This document shows positions 8,449 to 18,395 of a stretch of 64,000 bases of DNA, one piece after another. Position 1 is the stretch's first letter; every line of letters begins with the position of its first letter. The translations under genes and the position numbers were made by a program. The notes below the pieces were generated by a model. The model was not told where the DNA came from. It searched no databases and saw only the letters and a program-made list of their open reading frames with translations. Source of the DNA: Rhodocyclaceae bacterium (GTDB lineage: Bacteria > Pseudomonadota > Gammaproteobacteria > Burkholderiales > Rhodocyclaceae); assembly GCA_013388985.1 (NCBI GenBank), contig JACAEF010000022.1:62001-126000 (forward strand), given 5' to 3'.

Positions 8449-8973
8449 TCATATTGGCCTGGTCTCGTCGCGCTCGACCGGCTGGTATTGCGGCAGCAGC
8501 AGCAGATAGCTCGCCGGATACCAGAACAGCGTGGCGGTGAGGCTCGACAGGAAATAGGCAAAGCCCGGAAATTCCCCGCCGGTGGCGAGCCGGATCAGCA
8601 GCATCACGAGCTGGGTGCCGAGCAGCATCGGCAGCACGTGCAGCGCCTGCTGGGCGAGCGGAAACCAGAGCACGCGCCGCGACCAGCCGGCCGCGAAGAA
8701 GGCGAGCAGCACATAGGCGAACGCGTGCTGGCCCAGCACGGCCGCGTGGGCGACGTCCATCACCAGCCCGAAGCAGAAGGCCGCCGCCATACCGACTTTC
8801 AACGGCTGGTGAATGCACCAGAACGCCAGCACCAGCGCCACCCAGTCGGGCACGCCGGGCAGACGGCCGAGCGGGATCAGGTTGAGCAACGCCGCCACCA
8901 GCAATGACAGATAGATGAACCAGGTGCGCGCCGGCAGCAGGATGCGGCGTGAGGAATGGGTCGGCTGAATCAT
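8449..8973 (-). CDS. mreD: Rod shape-determining protein MreD
   Basis: About 174-residue inner-membrane protein with five or six hydrophobic segments, linking MreC to the elongasome. The sequence is weakly conserved, as usual for MreD; position between mreC and mrdA and the pattern PDWVALVLAFWCIHQP ... GLVMDVAHAAVLGQHAFAY support it. The ATG at 8971-8973 (MIQPTHSSRR) is preferred over an upstream in-frame codon at 8994. Confidence 0.9.
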   Translation of the reverse strand: MIQPTHSSRRILLPARTWFIYLSLLVAALLNLIPLGRLPGVPDWVALVLAFWCIHQPLKVGMAAAFCFGLVMDVAHAAVLGQHAFAYVLLAFFAAGWSRRVLWFPLAQQALHVLPMLLGTQLVMLLIRLATGGEFPGFAYFLSSLTATLFWYPASYLLLLPQYQPVERDETRPI

Positions 8974-9000
8974 GGCGATGCCAGGCCGTCCCAAGTCGCC

Positions 9001-9058
9001 ATGCCCCCCCCTGTGGGGGGCAGCGAACTGAATTTGTGAGCGTGGGGGGCTAATGTAT
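9001..9058. repeat. GC-rich hairpin in the mreC/mreD gap
   Basis: The gap between mreC and mreD holds a GC hairpin (GCCCCCCCTGTGGGGGGC, near 9006-9023) and a second G-run at 9044-9049. Another repeat-like insertion of the mre operon; no gene. Confidence 0.45.
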
Positions 9059-9982
9059 TCATGGCTTGTTCCCCTTGGCTTTCCTGCCTTTCGACCTCTT
9101 CACTTGCTCCGGCGCATCTTCGGGCGGCGGCGGCGCGACACGCTTGCCGAGCACCAGCACCTGCCCCTGGCGCTCGACGCCGGCGAGCGGCGCGCATTCG
9201 ATGCGCGCGAAGGAAAAGGAGTTGTCGCGATCGATGCGCGTCACGCGCGCCACCGGCAGGCCGGGGAGGTAGATGCCATCGAGCCCGGAAGTGACGAGCA
9301 CGTCATCCGGCTCGACGTCGGCGTTGGCCGGCAGGAACTTCAACTCCAGCAGGCCGTTGCCGGCGCCGGCGAGCACCGCGCGCAGGCCGTTGCGCTGCAC
9401 CTGGACGGGGATGGCCTGGTTCTTGTCGGTCAGCAGGGTCACCTCGCTGGTCAGCGGAAAGACACGCGTCACCTGGCCGATGACGCCAACCTCGTCGATC
9501 ACCGGCTGGCCGGCTTCGACGCCATGCGTCATGCCGCGGTCGATGACGATGCGGCGCGAGAACGGATCGCGCGCCGCATAGAGAATTTCGGCGGCCTGGG
9601 CGGGCGCATCGAGCCGTTCGCGCATGTCGAGCAAGGCGCGCAGGCGGCGGTTTTCATGATCGAGGTGCGCCTGGCGCAGCAGTTGATTGGCCTGGGCGAG
9701 CTGACGCGCGCGCAGTTCCTCGTTTTCCTTTTTCAGCCGCGCCAGATCGGCCAGATAGGTGCCTGCCTCGCCAGCGCCCTCGACCGGCAGCATCACGGCC
9801 TTCTGCAAAGGCCAGAGCAACGCGGCGACCGCGGCGCGCACCGGCTCGAGCATGCCGAAACGCAGATCGGCCACCATCGCCGCCAGCGACAGCGCGAGGA
9901 AAAAGGTTAGCCGCACCAGCGGCGCCGGCCCGCGCTTGAAAAACGGTGGGGGCGAATGACCAATATGGCCCGTGGCAGACAT
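9059..9982 (-). CDS. mreC: Rod shape-determining protein MreC
   Basis: 307-residue bitopic membrane protein forming the periplasmic scaffold of the elongasome. One N-terminal membrane helix (RLTFFLALSLAAMVADLRF) is followed by a coiled coil (LARLKKENEELRARQLAQA) and two beta-barrel domains. The C-terminus is proline- and lysine-rich. The ATG at 9980-9982 is chosen; the TTG before it is less likely. It is separated from mreB by about 200 bp holding repeat R3 copy B. Confidence 0.94.
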   Translation of the reverse strand: MSATGHIGHSPPPFFKRGPAPLVRLTFFLALSLAAMVADLRFGMLEPVRAAVAALLWPLQKAVMLPVEGAGEAGTYLADLARLKKENEELRARQLAQANQLLRQAHLDHENRRLRALLDMRERLDAPAQAAEILYAARDPFSRRIVIDRGMTHGVEAGQPVIDEVGVIGQVTRVFPLTSEVTLLTDKNQAIPVQVQRNGLRAVLAGAGNGLLELKFLPANADVEPDDVLVTSGLDGIYLPGLPVARVTRIDRDNSFSFARIECAPLAGVERQGQVLVLGKRVAPPPPEDAPEQVKRSKGRKAKGNKP

Positions 9983-10043
9983 CAAGGCTGCATCTCTCTT
10001 CCGCGGATCCTAGCGGGTAACACTGCCGAATTCGCGGCGCCCG

Positions 10044-10186
10044 GGAAGCACCGCAGAAAGCGGCGAGCAGGATGAAGCGCAAGGCGCCCGGAGCGCAGCA
10101 AGCGAGACATACCTTTCAGGTAGGCGAGCTTGCGAGCACCGCGCAACGCTGCGATTCGCCTGCGCAGCAATTTATGCGGTGCTTCC
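10044..10186 (+). repeat. R3 structured repeat, copy B (mreB/mreC gap)
   Basis: 143 bp that abut the mreB stop codon exactly. The terminal stem GGAAGCACCGCA/TGCGGTGCTTCC differs from copy A, yet both arms changed together. The internal hairpin is TACC-tttca-GGTA, nested in GCAAGC/GCTTGC with invariant GAGACA and GGCGA between. Confidence 0.85.
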
Positions 10187-11395
<1,209 letters not shown>

Positions 11396-11493
11396 AAAGA
11401 CAATGCCGCAAAGCCAACCAGCACTGCCGGGAAAAGGGTCTCCTATGATACCCTAACGCCCTCTTGGGGAAGCCCAGCCCGTCTTCCGGCTCT

Positions 11494-11605
11494 TGATCCC
11501 TGATCCCTGATCCCTGATCCCTGATCCCTGATCCCTGATCCCTGATACCTGATCCCTGATCCCTGATCCCTGATTCCTGATTCCTGATTCCTGATTCCTG
11601 ATTCC
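11494..11605. repeat. Heptanucleotide tandem array, 16 units, before gatC
   Basis: Units from 5' to 3': seven TGATCCC, one TGATACC, three TGATCCC, five TGATTCC. The array ends 9 bp before the gatC ATG and occupies the place of its ribosome site; no Shine-Dalgarno sequence is seen. Seven-base units would not change a downstream frame, because the array is upstream of the start, but copy number could alter leader length. Confidence 0.95.
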
Positions 11606-11614
11606 TGAAAAACC

Positions 11615-11902
11615 ATGTCCCTGACTCCGGACGACGTCCAGCGCATCGCGCATCTGGCGCGCATCGAGATCTCCGCCGCCGAATCCGCGCAGACCCGCGA
11701 GCAGTTGAATGCGATCCTCGCCTTCGTCGAACAACTCCAGGCGGTCGACACCACCGGCATCGTGCCGATGGCCCATGCGGTCGATGTCGTGCAGCGCCTG
11801 CGCGAAGACCGGGTGACCGAAACCGACCGCCGCGACGACTTCATGGCGATCGCGCCCGAATCCGAGGCCGGCCTGTATCTCGTTCCCAAGGTGATCGAAT
11901 GA
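11615..11902 (+). CDS. gatC: Glu-tRNA(Gln)/Asp-tRNA(Asn) amidotransferase subunit C
   Basis: 95-residue belt subunit that clamps GatA and GatB. The family start [20 protein letters not shown] and the motif [14 protein letters not shown] are clear. It is first in the gatCAB operon, and its TGA overlaps the gatA ATG (ATGA). The start follows a heptanucleotide array and shows no ribosome site (ATTCCTGAAAAACCATG), so initiation may be weak or leaderless-like. Confidence 0.96.
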   Translation: MSLTPDDVQRIAHLARIEISAAESAQTREQLNAILAFVEQLQAVDTTGIVPMAHAVDVVQRLREDRVTETDRRDDFMAIAPESEAGLYLVPKVIE

Positions 11903-13356
11903 TCAATTCATCTCTCAGGGAACTGTCCGCCGCGCTGGCGCAGAAGAAAATCTCCAGCGTCGAGCTCACCACCCTGTTTCTCGACCGCATCGAGCAACAC
12001 AATCCGACACTCAACGCCTTCATCACCGTCGACCGCGAGCGGGCTCTCGGCCTCGCGCGCGCGGCGGATGCGAAACTCGGCGCTGGCGAGACGGCACCCC
12101 CGCTCACCGGCATTCCGCTCGCCCACAAGGACATCTTCTGCACGCGGGGCTTACGCACCACCTGCGGCTCGAAGATGCTCGCCAACTTCATTTCACCCTA
12201 CGATGCCCACGTCGTCGAACGCATGAACGACGCCGGCATGGTGCTGCTCGGCAAATGCAACATGGACGAGTTCGCGATGGGCTCGTCGAACGAGACGTCC
12301 TACTTCGGCCCGGTGAAGAACCCGTGGGACACGGCGCGCGTGCCCGGCGGCTCCTCGGGCGGCTCGGCCGCCGAGATCGCTGCGCGCCTCGTGCCCGCCG
12401 CCACCGGCACCGACACCGGCGGCTCGATCCGCCAGCCGGCGGCGCTGTGCGGCCTCACGGGCCTGAAACCCACCTATGGCGTGGTCAGCCGTTACGGCAT
12501 GATCGCCTTCGCCTCCTCCCTCGATCAGGGCGGGCCGATGGCGAAATCGGCCGAGGACTGCGCGCTGCTCTTGAATGCGATGGCCGGCTTCGATGCGCGC
12601 GACTCGACCTCGCTCGACCGCCCTGCCGAGGACTACACGCGCGATCTGGACAAACCCCTCGACGGACTCAGGATCGGCCTGCCGAAGGAGTTTTTCGGCG
12701 CGGGCATGAGCGAGGGCGTGCGCGCGGCGGTGGAGGGCGCGCTGGCCGAATACCGCAGGCTGGGTGCGACGACCGTCGAGATCTCGCTGCCGAACTCGGG
12801 CCTGTCGGTGCCGGCCTATTACGTGATCGCGCCGGCCGAGGCGAGCTCGAACCTCGCGCGCTTCGACGGCGTACGCTATGGCCACCGCGCCGCCGAGTAC
12901 CGCGATCTGATCGAGATGTACGAAAAGACCCGCGCCGAAGGCTTCGGCGCCGAAGTCAAGCGCCGGATACTGATCGGCACCTATGTGCTCTCGCACGGCT
13001 ATTACGACGCCTATTACCTGAAGGCGCAGCAGGTGCGCCGTCTGATCGCCGCCGACTTTCAGGAAGCCTTCAAGTCCTGCGACGTGATCATGGGCCCGAC
13101 CGCGCCCTCGGTCGCCTTCAAGTTCGGCGAGAAGAGCGCCGATCCGGTCGAGATGTATCTCTCCGACATCTACACGATCGCCGTCAATCTCGCCGGTCTG
13201 CCGGGCATGTCGATCCCCTGCGGCTTCGAGCAGGGTCTGCCGGTCGGCCTGCAATTGATCGCGCCGTGGTTCGCCGAGGCGAAGATGCTGGGCGTCGCCC
13301 ATCGCTACCAGCAGGCGACGGATTGGCACACCCGCATGCCGGAGGGATGGCAATGA
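11899..13356 (+). CDS. gatA: Glu-tRNA(Gln)/Asp-tRNA(Asn) amidotransferase subunit A
   Basis: 485-residue glutaminase subunit that delivers ammonia for transamidation of mischarged tRNA. The catalytic Ser-cisSer-Lys triad is K77 (AHKDIF), S152 (GGSSGGS) and S176 ([10 protein letters not shown]). It overlaps gatC and gatB by 4 bases each. Codons 58-66 (KLGAGETAP) match repeat R1 with three mismatches, but the triad spacing is normal, so this is either a replacement or a chance match rather than a net insertion. Confidence 0.97.
   Translation: MINSSLRELSAALAQKKISSVELTTLFLDRIEQHNPTLNAFITVDRERALGLARAADAKLGAGETAPPLTGIPLAHKDIFCTRGLRTTCGSKMLANFISPYDAHVVERMNDAGMVLLGKCNMDEFAMGSSNETSYFGPVKNPWDTARVPGGSSGGSAAEIAARLVPAATGTDTGGSIRQPAALCGLTGLKPTYGVVSRYGMIAFASSLDQGGPMAKSAEDCALLLNAMAGFDARDSTSLDRPAEDYTRDLDKPLDGLRIGLPKEFFGAGMSEGVRAAVEGALAEYRRLGATTVEISLPNSGLSVPAYYVIAPAEASSNLARFDGVRYGHRAAEYRDLIEMYEKTRAEGFGAEVKRRILIGTYVLSHGYYDAYYLKAQQVRRLIAADFQEAFKSCDVIMGPTAPSVAFKFGEKSADPVEMYLSDIYTIAVNLAGLPGMSIPCGFEQGLPVGLQLIAPWFAEAKMLGVAHRYQQATDWHTRMPEGWQ
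12072..12097 (+). repeat. R1-like copy inside gatA
   Basis: 26 bp with three mismatches to R1, in sense orientation, translated as KLGAGETA. No length change in the protein is apparent, so this is the least certain intragenic copy. Confidence 0.5.
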
Positions 13357-14804
13357 GCCGCTGGGAAGTGGTGATCGGGCTGGAAACCCATGTCCAGCTC
13401 GCGACGAAATCGAAAATCTTCTCCGGCGCTTCCACCGCCTTCGGCGCGGAAGCCAACCGCCAGGCCTGCGCGGTGGATATCGCGCTGCCCGGCGTGCTGC
13501 CGGTGCTGAACCGCGAGGCGGTGGTCTGCGCGATCAGGTTCGGCCTCGCCGTCGGCGGCGAGATCGCGCCGCGCTCGATCTTCGCGCGCAAGAACTATTT
13601 CTACCCGGATCTGCCGAAGGGCTACCAGATCAGCCAGTATGAAACCCCGGTGGTCGCCGGCGGCGGCCTGACGATCCGCATCGATGGCACGGAGAAATTC
13701 GTGCGGCTGACGCGCGCCCATCTCGAAGAAGATGCCGGCAAGAGCCTGCACGAGGATTTCCACGGCAGGACCGGCATCGATCTGAACCGCGCCGGCACGC
13801 CATTGCTGGAGATCGTCTCCGAGCCCGACCTGCGCTCCTCGGCCGAAGCGGTCGCCTATGCGAAAGCCCTGCACGCGCTCGTCACCTGGATCGGCATCTC
13901 GGATGGCAACATGCAGGAAGGCAGCTTCCGCTGCGACGCCAACGTCTCGGTGCGCCACCCGGGCGAGCCGCTGGGCACGCGCCGCGAGATCAAGAACCTC
14001 AACTCCTTCCGCTTCCTGCAGCAGGCGATCGACTACGAAATCCAGTGGCAGATCAACGAACTCGAGGAAGGCCGCGCGATCCATCAGGCCACCGTGCTGT
14101 TCGACCCGGACACGGGCGAAACCCGCGCGATGCGCAGCAAGGAAGACGCACACGACTACCGCTACTTCCCCGACCCCGATCTCCTGCCGCTGGAGATCGG
14201 GCCGGAGTGGATCGCGGAGGTGAAGGCCGGCATGCCCGAGCTGCCGCAGGCGATGCAGGCCAGGTTCCAGGCCGATTACGGGCTTTCCGCCTACGATGCG
14301 GCGACGCTCACCGCGACGCGCGAGATGGCGCGCTATTTCGAAGCCGCCGTCGCCGCGGCCGGCAGGGAGAATGCAAAGCCATGCGCCAACTGGGTAATGG
14401 GCGAGCTCGCCGCGCGGCTGAACCGCGACGAGCGCGACATCGCTTCGAGCCCCGTCTCGGCCGGCCAGCTCGCCGGCATGATCAGGCGCATCGGTGACGG
14501 CACGCTCTCGTCGAAACTCGCCAAGGAAGTGTTCGACGCGCTGTGGAACGGCGAGGGCCAAGGTGACGAAAATGCGGCCGACGCGATCATCGAGGCGCGC
14601 GGCCTCAAGCAGGTGTCGGACGCATCGGCGATCGAACCGATCATCGACGAAGTCCTGGCTGCGAACCAGAAATCGGTCGAGGAATTCCGCGCCGGCAAGG
14701 AAAAGGCCTTCAATGCGCTGGTCGGCCAGGTGATGAAGGCGACCCGCGGCAAGGCCAATCCGCAGCAGGTCAACGAACTGCTGCGCAAAAAGCTCTCTAG
14801 CTGA
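13353..14804 (+). CDS. gatB: Glu-tRNA(Gln)/Asp-tRNA(Asn) amidotransferase subunit B
   Basis: 483-residue kinase-like subunit that binds the misacylated tRNA and activates the carboxylate with ATP. It begins [13 protein letters not shown] and shows the metal/ATP core around [20 protein letters not shown] and [16 protein letters not shown]; the C-terminal YqeY domain ends [13 protein letters not shown]. The ATG overlaps the gatA TGA. It is convergent with the next gene, with a hairpin between. Confidence 0.97.
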   Translation: MSRWEVVIGLETHVQLATKSKIFSGASTAFGAEANRQACAVDIALPGVLPVLNREAVVCAIRFGLAVGGEIAPRSIFARKNYFYPDLPKGYQISQYETPVVAGGGLTIRIDGTEKFVRLTRAHLEEDAGKSLHEDFHGRTGIDLNRAGTPLLEIVSEPDLRSSAEAVAYAKALHALVTWIGISDGNMQEGSFRCDANVSVRHPGEPLGTRREIKNLNSFRFLQQAIDYEIQWQINELEEGRAIHQATVLFDPDTGETRAMRSKEDAHDYRYFPDPDLLPLEIGPEWIAEVKAGMPELPQAMQARFQADYGLSAYDAATLTATREMARYFEAAVAAAGRENAKPCANWVMGELAARLNRDERDIASSPVSAGQLAGMIRRIGDGTLSSKLAKEVFDALWNGEGQGDENAADAIIEARGLKQVSDASAIEPIIDEVLAANQKSVEEFRAGKEKAFNALVGQVMKATRGKANPQQVNELLRKKLSS

Positions 14805-14827
14805 GGGGGGCTGTGGCCGTCGAAGCC

Positions 14828-14880
14828 GGGAGGCGACCGGCGCCGCGGCGGCTCATGCCTCGCGGGCAGGGTCGCCTCCC
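14828..14880. terminator. Inverted repeat between convergent gatB and the DUF4124-like gene
   Basis: A perfect 11-bp stem GGGAGGCGACC (14828-14838)/GGTCGCCTCCC (14870-14880) with a 31-bp GC-rich loop, 24 bp behind gatB. No T-run follows on either strand, so it is a hairpin of terminator type only by position. Confidence 0.4.
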
Positions 14881-14884
14881 AGTG

Positions 14885-14910
14885 AAAACTCGGCGCTGGC
14901 GGAACGGCAC
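14885..14910 (+). repeat. R1 copy behind the DUF4124-like gene
   Basis: 26-bp R1 with two mismatches, 7 bp beyond the stop of the minus-strand gene at 14918. Confidence 0.85.
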
Positions 14911-14917
14911 GGGCCGG

Positions 14918-15535
14918 CTATTTCTTGGCCGCGGCCTTGCCGGTAAGCTGCAGATAGCGTTCCCGGTCGGCAGCGAAACGTTCGCGCACCGCGGCGACAT
15001 CCTGCTCCTTCTGCTCGAGCGCCTGACGCTGCGTGGCGATCTCGCGCTCGTTCTCGTCGATCTGGCGCTTCAGCAGGGCCGGCAGCGGCTTCTTGAGGTA
15101 GAACTCCTTCTCGTCGTCGAGCTTCTTCTGCTTGGCGAGCGCGGCCTCGAGCCGGTTCTTCGCCTGCTCGGCATTCTTTTCCAGATCGGCGATCGCGCGG
15201 TCGCGCGCCGCATCGAGCTCCTTGACGGTGGTGAAGCTGTCGAGCAGCGCGCGGTCCCTGCGCGCCTGCTCGGCGGCTTTTCTTTCCTCGACCTTCCTGC
15301 GCGCTTCCTCGGCTTCGCGCGCGGCGCGCTGCTCGGCCGTCAGCGGCGCCTCGACTTCCTTGGCCACGCCGCCCTTGCGATAGATGATCTTGGCGCGGGT
15401 ATTGCACGCCGCGGGCGGGGGATCGCCGCAGGTGCGCTTGCCATCGACGTCACAGCAAACGGTTTCCGCCGCCGCGGGCAGGCTCAGCCCCAGGCCGGCG
15501 ACGAGCATCAAGGCACGGAATTCACTCGACACCAT
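14918..15535 (-). CDS. Exported coiled-coil protein with N-terminal DUF4124-like domain
   Basis: 205 residues. A signal peptide ([16 protein letters not shown]) precedes a short Cys-rich domain ([20 protein letters not shown], then IIYRKGG) that resembles the DUF4124 type. From about residue 65 onward a long charged coiled coil rich in Glu, Arg, Lys and Ala follows. The function is unknown; probably a periplasmic structural or assembly protein. The start overlaps the end of pyrE by 14 bases, so the two are likely co-transcribed. Confidence 0.75.
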   Translation of the reverse strand: MVSSEFRALMLVAGLGLSLPAAAETVCCDVDGKRTCGDPPPAACNTRAKIIYRKGGVAKEVEAPLTAEQRAAREAEEARRKVEERKAAEQARRDRALLDSFTTVKELDAARDRAIADLEKNAEQAKNRLEAALAKQKKLDDEKEFYLKKPLPALLKRQIDENEREIATQRQALEQKEQDVAAVRERFAADRERYLQLTGKAAAKK

Positions 15536-16175
15536 ACGCCTCCCGATAGCGGCGTACCGCCGCGAGGTTCGCTTCCAGCGCCGGCTGTCCCGAAAGATAG
15601 CCGATCAGATCGGCGAGCCGGGCGACGGCGATCACCGGCAGCCCCAGCACCCGCTCGACCTCCTGCACGGCGGACAGCTCGCCCGTGCCGCGTTCCTGGC
15701 GATCCAGCGCGATCGCCACCCCGGCCGGGGTCGCGCCCGCCTGGCGGATGATCTCGACCGACTCGCGCACCGAGGTGCCGGCGGAGATCACGTCATCGAC
15801 GATCAGCACCCGGCCGGAAAGCGGCGCACCGATCAGGCTGCCGCCCTCGCCGTGATCCTTGGCTTCCTTGCGATTGAACGCAAAGGGCAGATTGCGGCCG
15901 TGCTCGGCCAGCTTGATCGCCACCGCCGCCACCAGCGGAATGCCCTTGTAGGCCGGCCCGAACAGCATGTCGAACGCCAGCCCCGAAGCGAGGATCGCCC
16001 GCGCGTAGAAATCCGCCAGCCTGGCCAGCGACGCGCCGTCGTTGAACAGCCCGGCATTGAAGAAATAGGGGGACAGCCGACCGGCCTTGGTCCTGAATTC
16101 GCCGAAGCGCAGCACCCCCCGTTCGCAGGCGAACGCGATAAAGTCGCGGCTGAAGTCGTTGGCCTCGCTCATCAT
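15522..16175 (-). CDS. pyrE: Orotate phosphoribosyltransferase
   Basis: 217-residue pyrimidine synthesis enzyme converting orotate and PRPP to OMP. The PRPP-binding motif [13 protein letters not shown] and the loop GPAYKGIPL are clear; the C-terminus [25 protein letters not shown] is the typical betaproteobacterial one. Two adjacent ATGs (16173-16175, 16170-16172) are possible starts. It is divergent from the exonuclease III gene with only 13 bp between, so the promoters must overlap. Confidence 0.97.
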   Translation of the reverse strand: MMSEANDFSRDFIAFACERGVLRFGEFRTKAGRLSPYFFNAGLFNDGASLARLADFYARAILASGLAFDMLFGPAYKGIPLVAAVAIKLAEHGRNLPFAFNRKEAKDHGEGGSLIGAPLSGRVLIVDDVISAGTSVRESVEIIRQAGATPAGVAIALDRQERGTGELSAVQEVERVLGLPVIAVARLADLIGYLSGQPALEANLAAVRRYREAYGVE

Positions 16176-16188
16176 CGGATCATTCTAC

Positions 16189-16980
16189 ATGCTGAAAATC
16201 GTCACGCTGAACCTGAACGGCCTGCGCTCCGCAGTCAAGAAGGGCTGGCTCGACTGGCTCGCCCACCAGGATGCCGACATCGTCTGCGTCCAGGAACTCA
16301 AGGCGCAGGAAGCCGATCTCTCCCCTGCCGAGCACCACCCCGCCGGCTACCACGGCTATTTCCATTTCGCCGCGAAGAAAGGCTACAGCGGCGTCGGACT
16401 CTACGCGCGCCATGCGCCACAGCGGGTCGCCGAGGGCATCGGCATCGAGGAATTCGATGCCGAGGGCCGCTTCCTGCGCTGCGACTGGCCCGGTTTGACG
16501 GTGATCTCGCTGTATGTACCCTCGGGCTCGTCCTCGCCGGAGCGCCAGGCCGCGAAGTTCCGCTTCATGGAGGTCTTCTTTCCGCAGCTGGCCGCCTTGC
16601 GCTCCGAAGCGCGCAAGACCGGCCGGGAATTCGTCATCTGCGCCGACTGGAACATCGCCCCGACGGAAAAAGACCTGAAGAACTGGAAGTCGAACCAGAA
16701 GAACTCCGGCTTCCTGCCGGAGGAACGGGAATGGATCGCCCGCGTCAAGGACGAGCTCGGCTGGGTCGATGTCTATCGCCGGCTCTACCCCGATGCGGAA
16801 GGCGAAGGCTACACCTGGTGGTCCAACCGCGGCCAGGCCTGGGCGAAGAACGTCGGCTGGCGCATCGACTACCAGCTCGCCACGCCCGGCATCGCCCAGC
16901 GGGCGCGGTTCGCGGAGGTCTACAAGGCGGCGCGCTTTTCCGACCATGCGCCCTTGACAATCGGGTATGCGTGGCCATAG
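16189..16980 (+). CDS. xthA: Exodeoxyribonuclease III (AP endonuclease)
   Basis: 263-residue base-excision repair nuclease. Active-site motifs of the exonuclease III family appear in order: LNLNGLRSA, QELKAQE (metal Glu), YVPSGS, ADWNIAPTEKD, and RIDYQLATP with SDHAPL at the end. The length matches the family. The start ATG follows AT-rich bases (CATTCTAC) with no clear ribosome site. Pairing with divergent pyrE recurs in many betaproteobacteria. Confidence 0.97.
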   Translation: MLKIVTLNLNGLRSAVKKGWLDWLAHQDADIVCVQELKAQEADLSPAEHHPAGYHGYFHFAAKKGYSGVGLYARHAPQRVAEGIGIEEFDAEGRFLRCDWPGLTVISLYVPSGSSSPERQAAKFRFMEVFFPQLAALRSEARKTGREFVICADWNIAPTEKDLKNWKSNQKNSGFLPEEREWIARVKDELGWVDVYRRLYPDAEGEGYTWWSNRGQAWAKNVGWRIDYQLATPGIAQRARFAEVYKAARFSDHAPLTIGYAWP

Positions 16981-17064
16981 TTCGTAGTATGTGTGCATTG
17001 TGGCGACGAAGCTGTGAGAGAATGCAATCCGCGTGACGCATCCGTCACTCCCAAGGAGCTGAAA

Positions 17065-17376
17065 ATGACCGAAATGACCGAAGTCAACAAAGACAAACTG
17101 ATCGCCGATTTCAAGGTGGTCGTGGCCGACGCCGAAGAGTTGCTGCGCGCCACCGCGAACCAGGCGGGCGACAAGGCCGCCGATCTGCGCGCACGCATCC
17201 AGAGCCGCCTGGCGGATGCGAAGGTGCGCATCGCCGACGCCGAGGCCGCCCTGGTCGACAAGGCCAAGCAGGTCGGACGCGCAGCCGACACCTATGTGCA
17301 GGACAATCCCTGGCGTTCCGTCGGCATCGCCGCGGGCATCGGCTTCATCGTCGGCCTCTTGATCGGCCGGCGTTGA
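17065..17376 (+). CDS. DUF883 (ElaB/YqjD-type) membrane-anchored protein
   Basis: 103 residues. A long amphipathic helix (DFKVVVADAEELLRATANQA and onward) is followed by a C-terminal membrane helix with glycines (WRSVGIAAGIGFIVGLLIGRR). This is the ElaB/YqjD family, tail-anchored proteins that can bind ribosomes in E. coli. A strong AAGGAG lies before the ATG at 17065. Two relatives of YqjE and YqjK follow after repeat R3 copy D, reproducing the yqjDEK order. Confidence 0.85.
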   Translation: MTEMTEVNKDKLIADFKVVVADAEELLRATANQAGDKAADLRARIQSRLADAKVRIADAEAALVDKAKQVGRAADTYVQDNPWRSVGIAAGIGFIVGLLIGRR

Positions 17377-17395
17377 TGCGCGTAAGAGCGAAGCT

Positions 17396-17540
17396 GGGGC
17401 GCCGCGAAAAACCGTTGCGAGCGGCCCGAGGGCAAGGCGGACGGCGCGCAGCGACCGAGACATATCGAATAGATAGGCGAGGGAGCGAGCACCGCCCAAC
17501 GCAGCAATCGGGTCGCGCAGCAGATTTTTCGAGGTGCCCT
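17396..17540 (+). repeat. R3 structured repeat, copy D (yqjD/yqjE gap)
   Basis: 145 bp. The terminal stem is changed to GGCGCCGCGAAAAA/TTTTTCGAGGTGCC, which still pairs over 14 positions with one GU and one mismatch. The second stem GCGGCCCGA/TCGGGTCGC also pairs. Ends one base before the GTG start of the next gene. Confidence 0.85.
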
Positions 17541-17541
17541 C

Positions 17542-17931
17542 GTGTCTGACGCTTCTCCCGGCCTGCTTGCATCGCTGCGCGGCCTTGCGACGACCGGCGT
17601 CGCGCTGATCCGCACTCGCCTCGAACTGCTCAAGGTCGAGGCCCAGGAAGAGGCCGGTCGCTGGATCGGCCTCCTGTTGTGGGCCGTGGTGGCGGTGATT
17701 GCAGGGGTGCTCGGCCTCGCCTTCCTCGGCGTCTTTCTCACCGTCTTGCTGTGGGACAGCCACCGGGTGCTGGCGCTGGGCATCTTCACTGCGCTGTTCC
17801 TCGTCACGGCCGGCGTCGCCGGGGCCGTGGCCCTACGCCTCTTGCGTCAGGGGTCACGGCTCTTCGCCGCCAGCCTGGCCGAGCTACGCCGCGACGAGGC
17901 GGCACTGCGCAACGAGGATGCGGTGTCATGA
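17542..17931 (+). CDS. YqjE-type phage-holin-like membrane protein
   Basis: 129 residues with two strong membrane helices (IGLLLWAVVAVIAGVLGLAF and ALGIFTALFLVTAGVAGAVA) and charged ends, matching the DUF1469/holin 3-6 family (E. coli YqjE). The start is GTG at 17542, directly after repeat R3 copy D, so the usual ribosome site may lie in the repeat end. It overlaps the next gene by ATGA. The function is unknown; the family accompanies YqjD. Confidence 0.8.
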   Translation: MSDASPGLLASLRGLATTGVALIRTRLELLKVEAQEEAGRWIGLLLWAVVAVIAGVLGLAFLGVFLTVLLWDSHRVLALGIFTALFLVTAGVAGAVALRLLRQGSRLFAASLAELRRDEAALRNEDAVS

Positions 17932-18233
17932 ACAGGATCGAGCTGGCCCTGGAAAAACAGCGGCTGCAACTCGAAGCCGCGAGCCAGCGCCTGGCCCTGG
18001 GTGGCCATCTGCAAGGTTTGACGCCTCTTTTCGACGCGGCTGAGCGGCTGCATGAGGGCGCCCGCTGGATGAAGCGGCATCCCGGGATCGTCGCCGGCGC
18101 CGTCGCGCTCCTGGCGGCGCTGCGCCCGCGCACCCGCCGCTTCCTGTGGCGCTGGGGCAAGCGCGCCTTCCTCGCCTGGCAGTTCTGGCGGAGCGATTTC
18201 CCCGCGCGGGTGCTCGCCCCTTTCAAGCGCTGA
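17928..18233 (+). CDS. YqjK-like protein
   Basis: 101 residues: an N-terminal charged helix (IELALEKQRLQLEAASQRLA), one membrane segment (HPGIVAGAVALLAALRP) and a basic aromatic tail (FLWRWGKRAFLAWQFWRSDF). Fits the small YqjK-like family by position and pattern. Translation is coupled to the upstream gene (ATGA). Function unknown. Confidence 0.7.
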   Translation: MNRIELALEKQRLQLEAASQRLALGGHLQGLTPLFDAAERLHEGARWMKRHPGIVAGAVALLAALRPRTRRFLWRWGKRAFLAWQFWRSDFPARVLAPFKR

Positions 18234-18395
18234 ACTCCCCATAACGGCTGCTACGAGAATCGGCCTCCCGGGGTGGCCGATTCGCCGAATCGTTTAGTAG
18301 TTGCTTATATACTCAATCCGGGGCATATCGGAACGGACTGAATTCCTCTATGCTCGCGAGCTGCGAGCAATAAGAAGAAATTTTCGTCCCTCACG

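Noticed and set aside
6188-8509. 773-codon open frame on the plus strand opposite mrdA
   Set aside because: Antisense shadow of mrdA; codon bias and composition are those of a reversed frame, and no known domain is seen.
9982-10170. Small minus-strand frame LAYLKGMSRLLRSGRLALHP and its look-alikes at the other R3 copies
   Set aside because: The shared peptide comes from R3 DNA. The frames differ in length and start and lack ribosome sites; only in rlpA is the frame joined to a real gene.
11494-11605. Could be a CRISPR-like array
   Set aside because: Units are 7 bp with no spacers; it is a simple tandem repeat, and no cas genes are present.
11443-11889. Open frame on the minus strand with a long GIRDQGS-type repeat
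   Set aside because: It is the translation of the heptanucleotide array and of antisense gatC; no sign of a real protein.
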